DNA from: Desulfovibrio desulfuricans
Lineage (GTDB): Bacteria; Desulfobacterota; Desulfovibrionia; Desulfovibrionales; Desulfovibrionaceae
Length of the DNA: 64,000 bases
NCBI RefSeq assembly: GCF_004801255.1
Contig: NZ_CP036295.1
Location: 3,186,001 to 3,250,000, forward strand
Direction of reading: 5' to 3'
The notes beneath the pieces are model-generated. The model did not search any database and had not been told where the DNA came from. It worked only from the letters and a program-made list of their open reading frames with translations. A program made the translations under genes and the position numbers. Shown piece after piece: positions 1 to 8,692 of the stretch. How positions within the stretch are numbered: position 1 is the stretch's first letter; each line of letters opens with the position of its first letter.

Positions 1-1
1 C

Positions 2-937
2 GGTTCGCTCAGCAAAAGCATTGCCGGAAGCATTGCCGACCACTTTGCGGGAACGTGCAAGGCCATGTCCATCGCCCTCAACAGCGTGGACACCCTGCAC
101 CGCATGCTTGGCACAAGCATCATGCGCGACGGCTCGCGCCTGTTGCGCTGCCTGACCTTCAACAAGGCGCCGCTGTGGAACAAAAACATGCCCAAGGGCG
201 GGGGGTCGGTCTATATGCCCTCGCCTTACACCAGCAATGCCAAAAAGGTTGTCTACTTCCCCAGCTGCATAGCCCGCAACATGGGCCCCGGCGAGGAGCA
301 CAGCGACCGCCGTACAGAGCCGGAAGCCGTCATCAGCGTGCTGCTCAAGGGCGGGTACGACGTCATTCTGCCCAACAATCTGGACAAGCTGTGCTGCGGC
401 ATGGCCTTTGCCAGCAAGGGCCTTGCCGACGCGGCCCATAAAAAGGAACAGGAGCTGGAAAAAGTGCTGCGCGAGGCCACCAATAATGGTGAATACCCCG
501 TGCTGTGCGAAACAAGCCCCTGCCTCCTGCACATGAAACAGACCCTCGACCCCAGCATCAAACTGATGGAGCCTGTGCAGTTTATCCTCGAGAACCTCAT
601 GGACACGCTCAAGCTCAAAAAGCTGCCCAAAACCGTGGCCCTGCACGCCACCTGCTCCATGCGCAAGATGGGCCTTGAGGGCAAGCTTGAAGAACTGGCC
701 CGCAAGTGCGCCCAAACCGTCGTCGTACCCGACGGCATCAACTGCTGCGGCTGGGCGGGCGACCGTGGCTTTACCCACCCAGAGCTCAACGAGGCCGCGC
801 TCAAGGGCCTGCGCATGCAGGTAAGCACCTGCGAGGTGGGCTATTCCTCCAGCCGCACCTGCCAGATCGGCCTCTCGCTGCACGGCGGCATACCCTACTA
901 CTCCATAGTCTATCTGGTTGACGAAGCCAGCGACTAG
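2..937 (+). CDS. D-lactate dehydrogenase-like FAD/Fe-S oxidoreductase, C-terminal part
   Basis: The frame is open from base 2, so the gene begins upstream of the window; about 311 C-terminal residues are present. They hold two cysteine-rich CCG-type repeats: FPSCIARN with LCCGMAF, and HATCSMRK with NCCGWAGDRGF. These are the heterodisulfide-reductase-D-like Fe-S elements found at the C terminus of long bacterial D-lactate dehydrogenases (Dld-II/glycolate-oxidase type), where electrons pass from flavin to a membrane acceptor. Lactate is the standard electron donor of Desulfovibrio, which fits, but the FAD domain is outside the window, so the substrate is inferred. A hairpin terminator follows. 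Confidence 0.75.
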   Translation, partial: GSLSKSIAGSIADHFAGTCKAMSIALNSVDTLHRMLGTSIMRDGSRLLRCLTFNKAPLWNKNMPKGGGSVYMPSPYTSNAKKVVYFPSCIARNMGPGEEHSDRRTEPEAVISVLLKGGYDVILPNNLDKLCCGMAFASKGLADAAHKKEQELEKVLREATNNGEYPVLCETSPCLLHMKQTLDPSIKLMEPVQFILENLMDTLKLKKLPKTVALHATCSMRKMGLEGKLEELARKCAQTVVVPDGINCCGWAGDRGFTHPELNEAALKGLRMQVSTCEVGYSSSRTCQIGLSLHGGIPYYSIVYLVDEASD

Positions 938-943
938 CAAAAC

Positions 944-981
944 GCGGGCGGCTCTCAAATGAAGGCCGCCCGCAGTGCTTT
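944..981 (+). terminator. Hairpin terminator after the lactate-dehydrogenase-like gene
   Basis: A 9-bp GC-only perfect stem (944-952 with 965-973) with a 12-nt loop is followed by AGTGCTTTTG. The U-tract is short. It sits between convergent genes, so it may also help end mutL transcripts. Confidence 0.6.
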
Positions 982-1023
982 TGCCGTGCGCGTGGTCAAG
1001 GACGCGCTTCATGCCAATACTGT

Positions 1024-3087
1024 TTACGACTGCTTTCGCTTGAACATCTTTTCCAGTTCGGCGGCGTCCCAGCGCAGCACGCAGGGGCGGCCATGGGGGC
1101 AGTATTCCCGGTCGGGGGTTTCCAGCCACTGCTGCAGCAGCCCGGCGGCCTCGTCGTCGGCAAGCCGCTGCCCGGCCTTGATGGCCCCCTTGCAGGACAT
1201 GGATATGAACATGTCAGCCAGATCGTCCTTGCGACCGGCCAGCGCCTCGCGCAAAAAGTCCCTGGCCTCGGCGCGAGAGAGCACCGGGGGCATGGCGTTG
1301 ACGCGCAGGTTGCCGCCGCTGGCCTCCAGAGCAAAGCCCAGTGATTCCAGCCGGGGCCGCAATTCAAAAAAACGTTCCATTTCCGCCGGGTGCAGGGGCA
1401 GATCCAGCGGCAGGGCCAGCAGCTGGCCAGAACCAGCGAAGCCCCCGCGCCGCAGGCGGGCGTACAGCACGCGCTCGTGCGCCGCGTGCTGGTCTAGCAG
1501 CAGCAGCGCGCCCGAAGCATCGCGCAACACCAGATAGGTCAACGCCACCTGCCCAAGATAGGTAAACGATCCCACTGTCAGGGGCTGACGCTCCTGCCCG
1601 TGCGCAAAAAACGCATTCTCCGCACCCATGGCTACACCTGGGTCGCCAGCGCCGTCGACGCCTGCATCCGCAAATGCAGCGCCGCCTGTCGCGGATACGT
1701 ATTCCTCGCCGCACCCTGTCTGCGGGGTCTGCGCGTAGCTGGACGCACCCTCCGCAAGGCCCGAAGGCTCCGCCGGGGCCTCAACAAACAGCGCCTCCGG
1801 CTTCTGGCCCGGCATTGCCGCCGCCTGCGCCGTGGGGGCAGCCAGCCCGGCCCGCTCCGCGCTGCCGGGGGCCGCGACGCCCCATGCGCCAGTCGGTTCG
1901 CTGGCCTGCCACGGAGTGTCCTCGTCCTGCGTTTTTTCACGCTCCTGCGGCTGAATGAGAGGCGGGTTGTCCAGCCTGCCCCAAAAGCCCTGCGGACGGG
2001 GGGCCGACGCCCCGTCGGCCTTTTCCGTTTCTGGCTGTCCGGCGGCTGCCTGCGGCCAGATATTTTCGGCCACATCAAAGGAGGTGACCAACGCCCCCTG
2101 CACGGCGTGCAGCACGGCGGAAAACAGCGCCGATTCGTCCCTGAAGCGCACCTCTGACTTGGCCGGGTGCACGTTCACGTCAACCTCGGCCGGGTCCATC
2201 TCGACAAACAGGGCCACCTGCGGAAAGTCCCGGCTGGTCATGCGGCCCTTGTAGGCCTCGCGCACGGCGGCCATCAGGCGCTTGTCCGTAACCGAACGCC
2301 CGTTGACGTAAAACAGCATGCGGTCGCCGCGCGGCTGGCTCACGTTGGGCAGGGCGGCAAGCCCCCGCGCGCGGATGCCGTGCCGGGTCGCGTCAAAGGG
2401 GCGCAAGGCGTCCACAATAAGCTTGGGCCAAAGCACGGCCAGACGTTCGGCCAGGCTCTGCCCCGGCAAAAAACGCAAGGCCTCGCGTTCGCCCGCGCTG
2501 AGGCTCAACCCTACAGCGGGCCGGGCCAGAGCCAGCCGCGCCAGCCAGTCCTGCGCGCGTTTGAACTCGGTGGAGGGGGTCTTTAAAAATTTCAAGCGTG
2601 CTGGTATGTTGGAAAAAAGGTCGCGCACTTCCACCCGCGTGCCCCGGTGCAGGGCGGCAGGAGCCGAAACCCTCAGCACGCCGTGCTCCACTTCAACCTT
2701 GTGGGCCTGCGACTGTCCGTCGGGGCCGGTCACGGCCGAGGTAATGGAAAAACGCGAGACAGAGGCAATGCTTGGCAGCGCCTCGCCCCTGAAGCCGTAC
2801 GAGCTGATGTGCTCAAGATCTGCCAGACTGGCGATTTTGCTTGTAGCGTGACGGGTCACAGCCAGCTCAAGGTCGTCCGCAGCAATGCCGCAGCCGTCGT
2901 CCTGTACGCTGATCAGGCTCTGACCGCCGTTTTCGAGGCAAACATCAATCTGCGCGGCGTCGGCGTCAAGGCTGTTTTCCACCAGTTCCTTAAGCACGCT
3001 GGCAGGGCGCTCTACCACTTCGCCAGCGGCGATCTGGTTGCGCAACTCAGGCGGGAGCAAACGTATATGACGGTGTTTTTCAGACAT
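1024..3087 (-). CDS. mutL: DNA mismatch repair protein MutL
   Basis: A 687-residue protein. The reading frame extends further upstream, but the start is set at 3087 because MSEKHRHIRLLPPELRNQIA is the usual MutL N terminus. The GHKL ATPase motifs are clear: ELVENSLDA (catalytic Glu34, Asn38), DDGCGI and GFRGEALPSIASV. A proline- and alanine-rich linker leads to the C-terminal dimerisation domain. That domain has DQHAAHERVLYARL, SCKGAIKA and CPHGRP, motifs of MutL proteins that carry the latent nicking endonuclease. The last Glu of the canonical DQHA-x2-E-x4-E motif is Ala here (codon 1459-1461). MutL couples mismatch recognition by MutS to strand removal. Confidence 0.96.
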   Translation of the reverse strand: MSEKHRHIRLLPPELRNQIAAGEVVERPASVLKELVENSLDADAAQIDVCLENGGQSLISVQDDGCGIAADDLELAVTRHATSKIASLADLEHISSYGFRGEALPSIASVSRFSITSAVTGPDGQSQAHKVEVEHGVLRVSAPAALHRGTRVEVRDLFSNIPARLKFLKTPSTEFKRAQDWLARLALARPAVGLSLSAGEREALRFLPGQSLAERLAVLWPKLIVDALRPFDATRHGIRARGLAALPNVSQPRGDRMLFYVNGRSVTDKRLMAAVREAYKGRMTSRDFPQVALFVEMDPAEVDVNVHPAKSEVRFRDESALFSAVLHAVQGALVTSFDVAENIWPQAAAGQPETEKADGASAPRPQGFWGRLDNPPLIQPQEREKTQDEDTPWQASEPTGAWGVAAPGSAERAGLAAPTAQAAAMPGQKPEALFVEAPAEPSGLAEGASSYAQTPQTGCGEEYVSATGGAAFADAGVDGAGDPGVAMGAENAFFAHGQERQPLTVGSFTYLGQVALTYLVLRDASGALLLLDQHAAHERVLYARLRRGGFAGSGQLLALPLDLPLHPAEMERFFELRPRLESLGFALEASGGNLRVNAMPPVLSRAEARDFLREALAGRKDDLADMFISMSCKGAIKAGQRLADDEAAGLLQQWLETPDREYCPHGRPCVLRWDAAELEKMFKRKQS

Positions 3088-3279
3088 GCCCGCAGTGTAT
3101 TCGGCTGCGCTCAGCAAGGCAAGCGGCCCTGCCTGCGCCGCATGCGCGCCTGCGCGTGGCGAACAAATTCCGGCGGCGGGGCTTGCCTCGGCGCACGCTG
3201 TGCTTATGTATGTAAGGCTAGGCTGCGAATGCGCGCCGCCAAACTTCTGGCAGCGCGTAAAGCACGCAGGGAGGTTTTT

Positions 3280-3585
3280 ATGCAAAGCAACACCATGAAA
3301 GCCATTGCCGAGCCCCTGCGCGGCACTCCCGTGCCCACAGGTTACGACCCGGAAATGCTCTATGTAGAATGCGCACGCTGCGGCTCCCCCGTCATGTGGG
3401 AGCAGGGCAAGGCCACACATATTCTCCATATGGCCGGTATCGATCCCCTTGAGCTCGATTCGTCCTGCATGCTGGTTACAGACGGCTGCCCCATGTGCAG
3501 CGGCAAAGACCAGTACACGGTACAGATATTCCGGGTCAGCGGCGAAGCCAAGACGCGCCGACCCCCATTTTTCGGCAACGCGTAG
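3280..3585 (+). CDS. Small CxxC (zinc-ribbon-like) protein, function unknown
   Basis: A 101-residue cytoplasmic protein, divergent from mutL. The ATG at 3280 is preceded by an AGGGAGG ribosome site (3268-3274). Two pairs of cysteines, CARC (31-34) and CPMC (70-73), are spaced like a split zinc ribbon or a small metal or redox centre. There is no signal peptide or membrane segment. I do not recognise a named family. It is followed by two consecutive hairpin terminators, so it is probably a single-gene transcript. Confidence 0.75.
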   Translation: MQSNTMKAIAEPLRGTPVPTGYDPEMLYVECARCGSPVMWEQGKATHILHMAGIDPLELDSSCMLVTDGCPMCSGKDQYTVQIFRVSGEAKTRRPPFFGNA

Positions 3586-3626
3586 TAGCCAGCGCGGGTC
3601 TACCCCGCCCGCGTACACCCCAGCAA

Positions 3627-3662
3627 AAGGCCGCCGGTTCATGTGCCCGGCGGCCTTTTTGC
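3627..3662 (+). terminator. Rho-independent terminator
   Basis: The 10-bp stem AGGCCGCCGG/CCGGCGGCCT (about 3628-3637 with 3647-3656) is followed by TTTTT. It ends the small CxxC gene. Confidence 0.88.
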
Positions 3663-3704
3663 GTCTTGGACCATACGTGCGTCGGCATCGTCTCAGCCTT
3701 TCAG

Positions 3705-3736
3705 CCCCGGACATTCAGTCTCCGGGGTTTTTTATT
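3705..3736 (+). terminator. Second rho-independent terminator
   Basis: CCCCGGA (3705-3711) pairs with TCCGGGG (3721-3727) across a 9-nt loop and is followed by a run of T. It insulates the sugar-acid operon from upstream transcription. Confidence 0.8.
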
Positions 3737-3794
3737 TACCGCCCGGCCCCCTGCAACAAAAAACAACATTTTCTGGCACAATAAAAAATAAATA

Positions 3795-3855
3795 TTGGTT
3801 GATTAACCAACATATCAACAGCCCGCTTGACGATATTATTCACGAGGAGCATAAC
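3795..3855 (+). promoter_or_regulatory. Sigma-70 promoter with palindromic candidate operator for the sugar-acid operon
   Basis: The -35 element is TTGACG (3827-3832) and the -10 element is CATAAC (3850-3855), with exactly 17 bp between them. Sixteen bases upstream of the -35 is the palindrome TTGGTT-gatt-AACCAA (3795-3810). Its position, and the DeoR-family gene that starts at 3911, suggest an operator bound by that regulator. The operator assignment is inferred. Confidence 0.6.
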
Positions 3856-3910
3856 ACAAAGCAACAAACTTGAAATAAAATTAACACTCAACCGTCACGC
3901 CGGAGCCGCC

Positions 3911-4681
3911 ATGTTGCCAGCAGAACGCCGCAGAGAAATGGCCCGCCTCATCAAGAACAAGGGCGCGGTCAACACGCGCGAACTGGCCGAAGCGCTGGGC
4001 ATTTCCACCATGACGGTCAGGCGCGACCTCAAGATGCTTGAAGAGCGCAACCAGCTTGAGCTTACCTGGGGCGGCGCTGTACCCCTCAACTTTGAGGCCA
4101 ACGACATCCCCCGCGCCCGCAAGGCCGTGTCCATGCTTGACGCCAAGCTGGCCATCGCCCGCGCTGCCAGCCTGTATATTAAAAACGAAGACTTCATCGC
4201 CCTGGATGCGGGCACCACCAGCCTTGAGCTGGCCCGCCTGCTCCCGACCCTGCCGCTTACCAGCCTTGGCGTGGTTACCCCTGACCTTGAAATTGCACTG
4301 CTGCTTTCCGGCTGCGAGCATATTTCGGTTTTTCTTTCGGGCGGGCGCATCGACCCGGTCAGCCGCGCCTGCAACGACAGCGACGCCGTGGCCTATCTGC
4401 GCGGGCTGCGTCTCACCATGGCCTTTGTGGGCACCAACGTATGGGATATCCACCACGGCGTAACCACCAGCACCCCGGCCAAGACGCACTACAAGCGCCA
4501 GCTCATGGTCAGCGCCGACAAAACCTTTTTGCTGGCTGACTCATCCAAATACGCCAAATTCAGCCCCTGGCTGGTGGCCGAACTGCAACGCTTTGACCAC
4601 ATCATCACCGACGGCGGCCTGCCCGCTGAAGCCCAGGCCGCCCTGAACGACGCAGGCGCGCGCCTGTGCGTTGCAAACTAG
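3911..4681 (+). CDS. DeoR-family transcriptional regulator of the sugar-acid operon
   Basis: A 256-residue protein. The start at 3911 (MLPAERRREMARLIKNKG) gives the normal DeoR N terminus and has GGAG five bases upstream; the longer open frame is rejected. Residues 1-60 form the winged helix-turn-helix, with the family signature NTRELAEALGISTMTVRRDL. The remainder is the DeoRC sugar-phosphate sensor fold (DAGTTSLELARLL, VTPDLEIALLLS, FVGTNVWDIHHGVTT, VSADKTFLLADSSKYAKFS). Such proteins are usually repressors released by a phosphorylated intermediate. It is the first gene of the operon that makes and consumes sugar-acid phosphates, so local control and autoregulation are likely. Confidence 0.92.
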   Translation: MLPAERRREMARLIKNKGAVNTRELAEALGISTMTVRRDLKMLEERNQLELTWGGAVPLNFEANDIPRARKAVSMLDAKLAIARAASLYIKNEDFIALDAGTTSLELARLLPTLPLTSLGVVTPDLEIALLLSGCEHISVFLSGGRIDPVSRACNDSDAVAYLRGLRLTMAFVGTNVWDIHHGVTTSTPAKTHYKRQLMVSADKTFLLADSSKYAKFSPWLVAELQRFDHIITDGGLPAEAQAALNDAGARLCVAN

Positions 4682-4709
4682 ACCGTCACAACTACCGGAA
4701 GGTTACCGT

Positions 4710-6041
4710 ATGATCATAGCCGTTATTGCCGACGATTTTACAGGTGCGAACGACAATGGCGCGCTGCTTGCCGCCAAGGGCTTTTCCAGCGCCACCTGCC
4801 TGGGCCTTGCCCACTGGAACCCCAAGGAGTTTACGCAGTGCGACGCCGTTTGCCTCAATGCCGAAAGCCGCCTGCTGCACCGCCAGGACGCCTGGAAGTC
4901 CGTGTACGACGCCGTGCGGGCGTTTAATCTTGAAAAACCCGCCCTTGTCTCCAAACGCATAGATTCCACCCTGCGGGGCAATGTGGGGGCGGAGCTTGAA
5001 GCCGTGATCAAGGCCATGGACGACAGCCACGGTCACAACGAAACCCTTGCGGTGATGGTATCGTCCTACCCGCATTCGGGCCGCATCTGCGTGGGCGGCT
5101 ACCAGATTGTGCATGGCGTGCCGCTGGAGCGCTCGCCCATTGCCAAGGACGCTGCCACCCCCGTGCACCACACCGCCGTGCTCAAAATCATTGCCGACCA
5201 GACCTCGCTACCCTGCGGCTTTGTGTCGCTGGAAAAGGTGCTCGCAGGCCCCGCCCCCGTGCGCGAGGCCATTGAGGCCGCTCGCGCCAGGGGCTGCCGC
5301 GCCGTGGTCTGCGACGCCGTGTCCGACGACGACATTGCCGTTATCGCCCAGTCGCTGGCCGATGCGCCCTATCCGCTGGTATCGCTCGATCCCGGTCCGT
5401 TTACCGCCGAGCTTGCCGCCGCGCGCATCGAGGCCCCGCGCGCGGAGTTTGAAAACCGCATCTTTCTGACCGTGGGCAGCACCAGCGAGCTCACCCGCGT
5501 GCAGATGGAGGCCTTGCGCCTCGCTCACCCCTGCCACATCGTGCCCATGGACGTACGCAAGGTGCTGGCGGGCGAGGCGGAATCGCAGGCCGAGTGCCGC
5601 CGCGTGCTGGACGCCGTATTTGCCGCGCCCGAAGACACCAAGGTTCTTGGCGTGTGCACCGCCACCAGCAAGGAAGACGTTTTCCCCATGCAGGAGATGT
5701 CGCAGCGCCTCGGCATTGCGCCAAGCGAAATTTCGCGCCGTATCAACATGGCCCTGGCCCAGGTGGCCCAGAAAACCCTGCAAAACGACAACCTGCGCAT
5801 CGGCGGCCTGTACACCTCGGGCGGCGAGGTTACGGTTTCGGTCATGCGCAAGCTCAAGGCGGGCGGGTTTTCCGTGCGGGTCATGGTGCTGCCCCTTGCC
5901 GTTTACGGCCACATTATCGGCGGCGAGCACCCCGACCTGCCCATGATCACCAAGGGCGGCTTTGTGGGCGACAAGGACAGCCTTGTGGAATGCGTGGAAT
6001 ACCTGTTCACCAAAATTTCAACCCGCAAACGGCCTGCCTAG
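4710..6041 (+). CDS. dtnK: Four-carbon acid sugar kinase (DUF1537/OtnK-DtnK family)
   Basis: A 443-residue protein. The ATG at 4710 follows a GGAAGG ribosome site (4697-4702). The N terminus IAVIADDFTGANDNG is the signature of the DUF1537 four-carbon acid sugar kinase family, and the C-terminal nucleotide-binding part has TSGGEVTVSVMRKL. Family members phosphorylate D-threonate, L-threonate or erythronate with ATP to the 4-phosphate. The adjacent PdxA2-type dehydrogenase is the partner described for D-threonate and D-erythronate pathways ending in dihydroxyacetone phosphate. Which stereoisomer is used cannot be told from the sequence. Confidence 0.88.
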   Translation: MIIAVIADDFTGANDNGALLAAKGFSSATCLGLAHWNPKEFTQCDAVCLNAESRLLHRQDAWKSVYDAVRAFNLEKPALVSKRIDSTLRGNVGAELEAVIKAMDDSHGHNETLAVMVSSYPHSGRICVGGYQIVHGVPLERSPIAKDAATPVHHTAVLKIIADQTSLPCGFVSLEKVLAGPAPVREAIEAARARGCRAVVCDAVSDDDIAVIAQSLADAPYPLVSLDPGPFTAELAAARIEAPRAEFENRIFLTVGSTSELTRVQMEALRLAHPCHIVPMDVRKVLAGEAESQAECRRVLDAVFAAPEDTKVLGVCTATSKEDVFPMQEMSQRLGIAPSEISRRINMALAQVAQKTLQNDNLRIGGLYTSGGEVTVSVMRKLKAGGFSVRVMVLPLAVYGHIIGGEHPDLPMITKGGFVGDKDSLVECVEYLFTKISTRKRPA

Positions 6042-6087
6042 ACCGCAGCCTCGCAAATCAACCTGTTTAAATACAAGGATTTTATAG

Positions 6088-7083
6088 ATGAAACCCCTGA
6101 TTTGCGCCCCCATGGGCGACCCCGCCGGCGTGGGACCGGAAATTCTGGCCGCCTCGCTGGCGGACCCTGCCGTTGCCGACATGGCCACGGTGCTGGTGGT
6201 GGGCAATACCGAAATCATGCGCCGGGCAGCCGACATCATGAAGGTCAACCTCGACTTCAACGAGGTGGACGCCAACCTCAACGGCTGGCACGAGGGCGCG
6301 GCCAACATCATCAGTCTGGACAACGTGGACATGGCCAGCTTTGCCTACGGCAAGGTGCAGGCCCAGTGCGGCAAAGCGGCCTTTGAGTACATCAAGACCT
6401 CCATCGAGCTGACCATGGCGGGCAAAACGGCGGCAGTGGCCACCACGCCCATCAACAAGGAATCGCTCAAGGCGGGCGGCGTGCCCTACATTGGACACAC
6501 CGAAATATTTGGCGACCTGACCGGCACAAAAGATCCCCTGACCATGTTTCAGGTGCACAACCTGCGCGTATTCTTTCTCACCCGCCACCTCTCGCTCATC
6601 GACGCCTGCCGCGCCGTAAAAAAGGAACGCGTGCTCGACTACATCAGCCGCTGCACCAGCGCCCTCAAGCTGCTGGGGCTGAAAAACCCCAGCATGGTGG
6701 TGGCGGGCCTCAACCCCCACTGCGGCGAGCACGGCCTGTTTGGCAACGAGGAAAATGCCGAGGTCGTCCCGGCCATTGAAGAAGCCCGCCGCCAGGGCTT
6801 GAACGTTTTCGGCCCCAACCCGGCGGATTCCGTTTTTCATTTTGCCCTCAAGGGAGCCTGGGACGCCGTGCTTTCGCTCTACCACGACCAGGGGCACATA
6901 GCGACCAAGATGGTGGACTTTGAGCGCACCATCTCGCTTACGCTGGGCATGCCCATTTTGCGTACCTCGGTGGACCACGGCACGGCCTTTGACATTGCCG
7001 GCACAGGCAAGGTCAGCCCTGTCAGCATGGTGGAGGCCATACGTCTGGCTGCGGAATACGCCCCCAATTTCAAAAGGGCCTGA
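6088..7083 (+). CDS. pdxA2: 4-phospho-D-threonate/erythronate dehydrogenase (PdxA2 type)
   Basis: A 331-residue protein with AAGGA upstream of the ATG. It has the PdxA-family N terminus ([11 protein letters not shown]) and the metal-binding histidines in [18 protein letters not shown] and [12 protein letters not shown]. PdxA oxidises 4-phosphohydroxy-threonine in vitamin B6 synthesis. The PdxA2 branch, found next to DUF1537 kinases, oxidises 4-phospho-threonate or -erythronate at C3, with decarboxylation to dihydroxyacetone phosphate. The operon position argues for the catabolic role. Confidence 0.88.
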   Translation: MKPLICAPMGDPAGVGPEILAASLADPAVADMATVLVVGNTEIMRRAADIMKVNLDFNEVDANLNGWHEGAANIISLDNVDMASFAYGKVQAQCGKAAFEYIKTSIELTMAGKTAAVATTPINKESLKAGGVPYIGHTEIFGDLTGTKDPLTMFQVHNLRVFFLTRHLSLIDACRAVKKERVLDYISRCTSALKLLGLKNPSMVVAGLNPHCGEHGLFGNEENAEVVPAIEEARRQGLNVFGPNPADSVFHFALKGAWDAVLSLYHDQGHIATKMVDFERTISLTLGMPILRTSVDHGTAFDIAGTGKVSPVSMVEAIRLAAEYAPNFKRA

Positions 7084-7232
7084 TTTCAGGGCAGAGGATG
7101 TGATTTGCGCACCGCAGCCGGAGGGTGGCAGAGCAAAAAAAGAACCTACCGTCGCACCGTCAACCATTCCCCCAACCCTTACCGGCGCGGGCAAGCCCCC
7201 ACCGTATCGCAACCACATCCACGGAGGTTGAG

Positions 7233-8594
7233 ATGACTGCCGTCCAATCGTTCGGCATCGGCTATTCAATGACCATGCTGTGCATTTCCATCGCCATCGT
7301 CATTGTGCTGTGCATTTGCTTCAAAATACACGCCTTTGTTTCCCTGACTGCGGCCAGCCTGTTTCTGGCGCTGACGCACAACATGGAACTGGCCAAGATT
7401 GTCATGGCCTTTGAAGGCGGCCTTGGCAAAACCCTGGGTTTTCTTGCGCCCATCCTGGCCCTCGGGGCCATACTTGGCAAACTGATGGAAGTCTCCGGCG
7501 CGGCAGAACGGCTGGCGCGGACGCTCATCAACATCCTCGGCCAGTCAAAAGCGCACTGGGCCATGATGGTTGTGGGCTATATCTGCGGCATCCCGGTTTT
7601 TCTGCAGGTGGGCATCATCCTGCTGACGCCGCTCATGTTCTCCATCGTCAAGGAATCCAAGCTGCCCCTCATTCAGGTAGGTATGGCCCTTGTGGTGGCC
7701 CTGACCACGGTGCACTGCATCGTGCCGCCGCACCCGGCCGCCATGGCCGTTACCGACCTGCTCAAGGCTGACGTGGGCAAGGTTATCTTTTTTGGCCTGC
7801 TGGTGGGCCTGCCCGCCGCCAGCATCGCCGGCCCCATCTACGGCAAGTTTATTGCCAAGCGCCTGCCCGCCGTGCCCCTTACCGGCGTGTACGCCAATAC
7901 CGAGCCGCGCAAGGAAGCCGAGCTGCCCCCCTTTGGCAGCTCGCTGGTCGTCATGCTGCTGCCCCTGCTGCTCATGATCGCCAAGACAGTGGTTGAGCTG
8001 ACCATCGACAAGCATAACCCGCCCGCGTACATGCCCTATGTCAACTTTGTGGGCACGCCCATGATCGCCCTGTTCATCTCCGCCGTGGTGGCCTACGTGG
8101 TTTTTGGTCTCAAGCGGGGCTTCAGCTGGGATCAGCTGGGTCGCTTCAGCGAGCAGGGCATGGCCCCGCTGGCCTCCATCATGCTGGTTATCGGCGCGGC
8201 TGGCGCGCTTAACCAGATTATCACCGACAGCGGCGTGGGCATTGTGCTCAAGCAGGTGCTCACCAGCATCCACATCAGCCCCCTCATCCTGGCCTGGATC
8301 ATCGCCATTGCCCTGCGCTTTGCCCTGGGCAGCGCCACCGTGTCCATGATGACCGCCGCCGGGCTTATCCTGCCCGTGCTCAGCAGCAACCCCGGCATTG
8401 ACCCGGCCCTTATGGCCATTGTCATCGGCGCGGGCGCAACGGGCGCTTCGCACGTGACCGACTCCGGCTTCTGGTTTGTCAAGGAATCCCTTGGCATACC
8501 CATGGGTTCCATGTACGCGACCTATACGGCGGGCACGACCATTGCGGCCGTGCTGGGCCTTATCGGCACGCTGCTGCTCTCCATGTTCCTGTAA
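7233..8594 (+). CDS. GntP-family sugar-acid:H+ symporter
   Basis: A 453-residue integral membrane protein with about 12 hydrophobic segments. The start at 7233 has CGGAGG upstream and replaces a longer hydrophilic open frame. Family motifs include ILALGAILGKLMEVSGAAERLARTL, the conserved HCIVPPHPAA and GSATVSMMTAAG. GntP permeases import gluconate, glycerate and related hydroxy acids in the inner membrane. Here it is the evident uptake system for the substrate of the neighbouring kinase. Confidence 0.9.
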   Translation: MTAVQSFGIGYSMTMLCISIAIVIVLCICFKIHAFVSLTAASLFLALTHNMELAKIVMAFEGGLGKTLGFLAPILALGAILGKLMEVSGAAERLARTLINILGQSKAHWAMMVVGYICGIPVFLQVGIILLTPLMFSIVKESKLPLIQVGMALVVALTTVHCIVPPHPAAMAVTDLLKADVGKVIFFGLLVGLPAASIAGPIYGKFIAKRLPAVPLTGVYANTEPRKEAELPPFGSSLVVMLLPLLLMIAKTVVELTIDKHNPPAYMPYVNFVGTPMIALFISAVVAYVVFGLKRGFSWDQLGRFSEQGMAPLASIMLVIGAAGALNQIITDSGVGIVLKQVLTSIHISPLILAWIIAIALRFALGSATVSMMTAAGLILPVLSSNPGIDPALMAIVIGAGATGASHVTDSGFWFVKESLGIPMGSMYATYTAGTTIAAVLGLIGTLLLSMFL

Positions 8595-8601
8595 TGAGCA
8601 A

Positions 8602-8637
8602 AGCGCCGGGGTCTGGTGTTTCGCAGGCCCCGGCGCT
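8602..8637 (+). other. Intra-operon hairpin without U-tract
   Basis: AGCGCCGGGG (8602-8611) pairs perfectly with CCCCGGCGCT (8628-8637). No T run follows, so this is more likely an mRNA-stabilising or partial-termination element between the permease and glycerate kinase genes than a full terminator. Confidence 0.55.
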
Positions 8638-8692
8638 ATCATGGAACACGTAGTCTCTCTGCCACCGCAAGCCCACCATCAAGGAACCTGCA

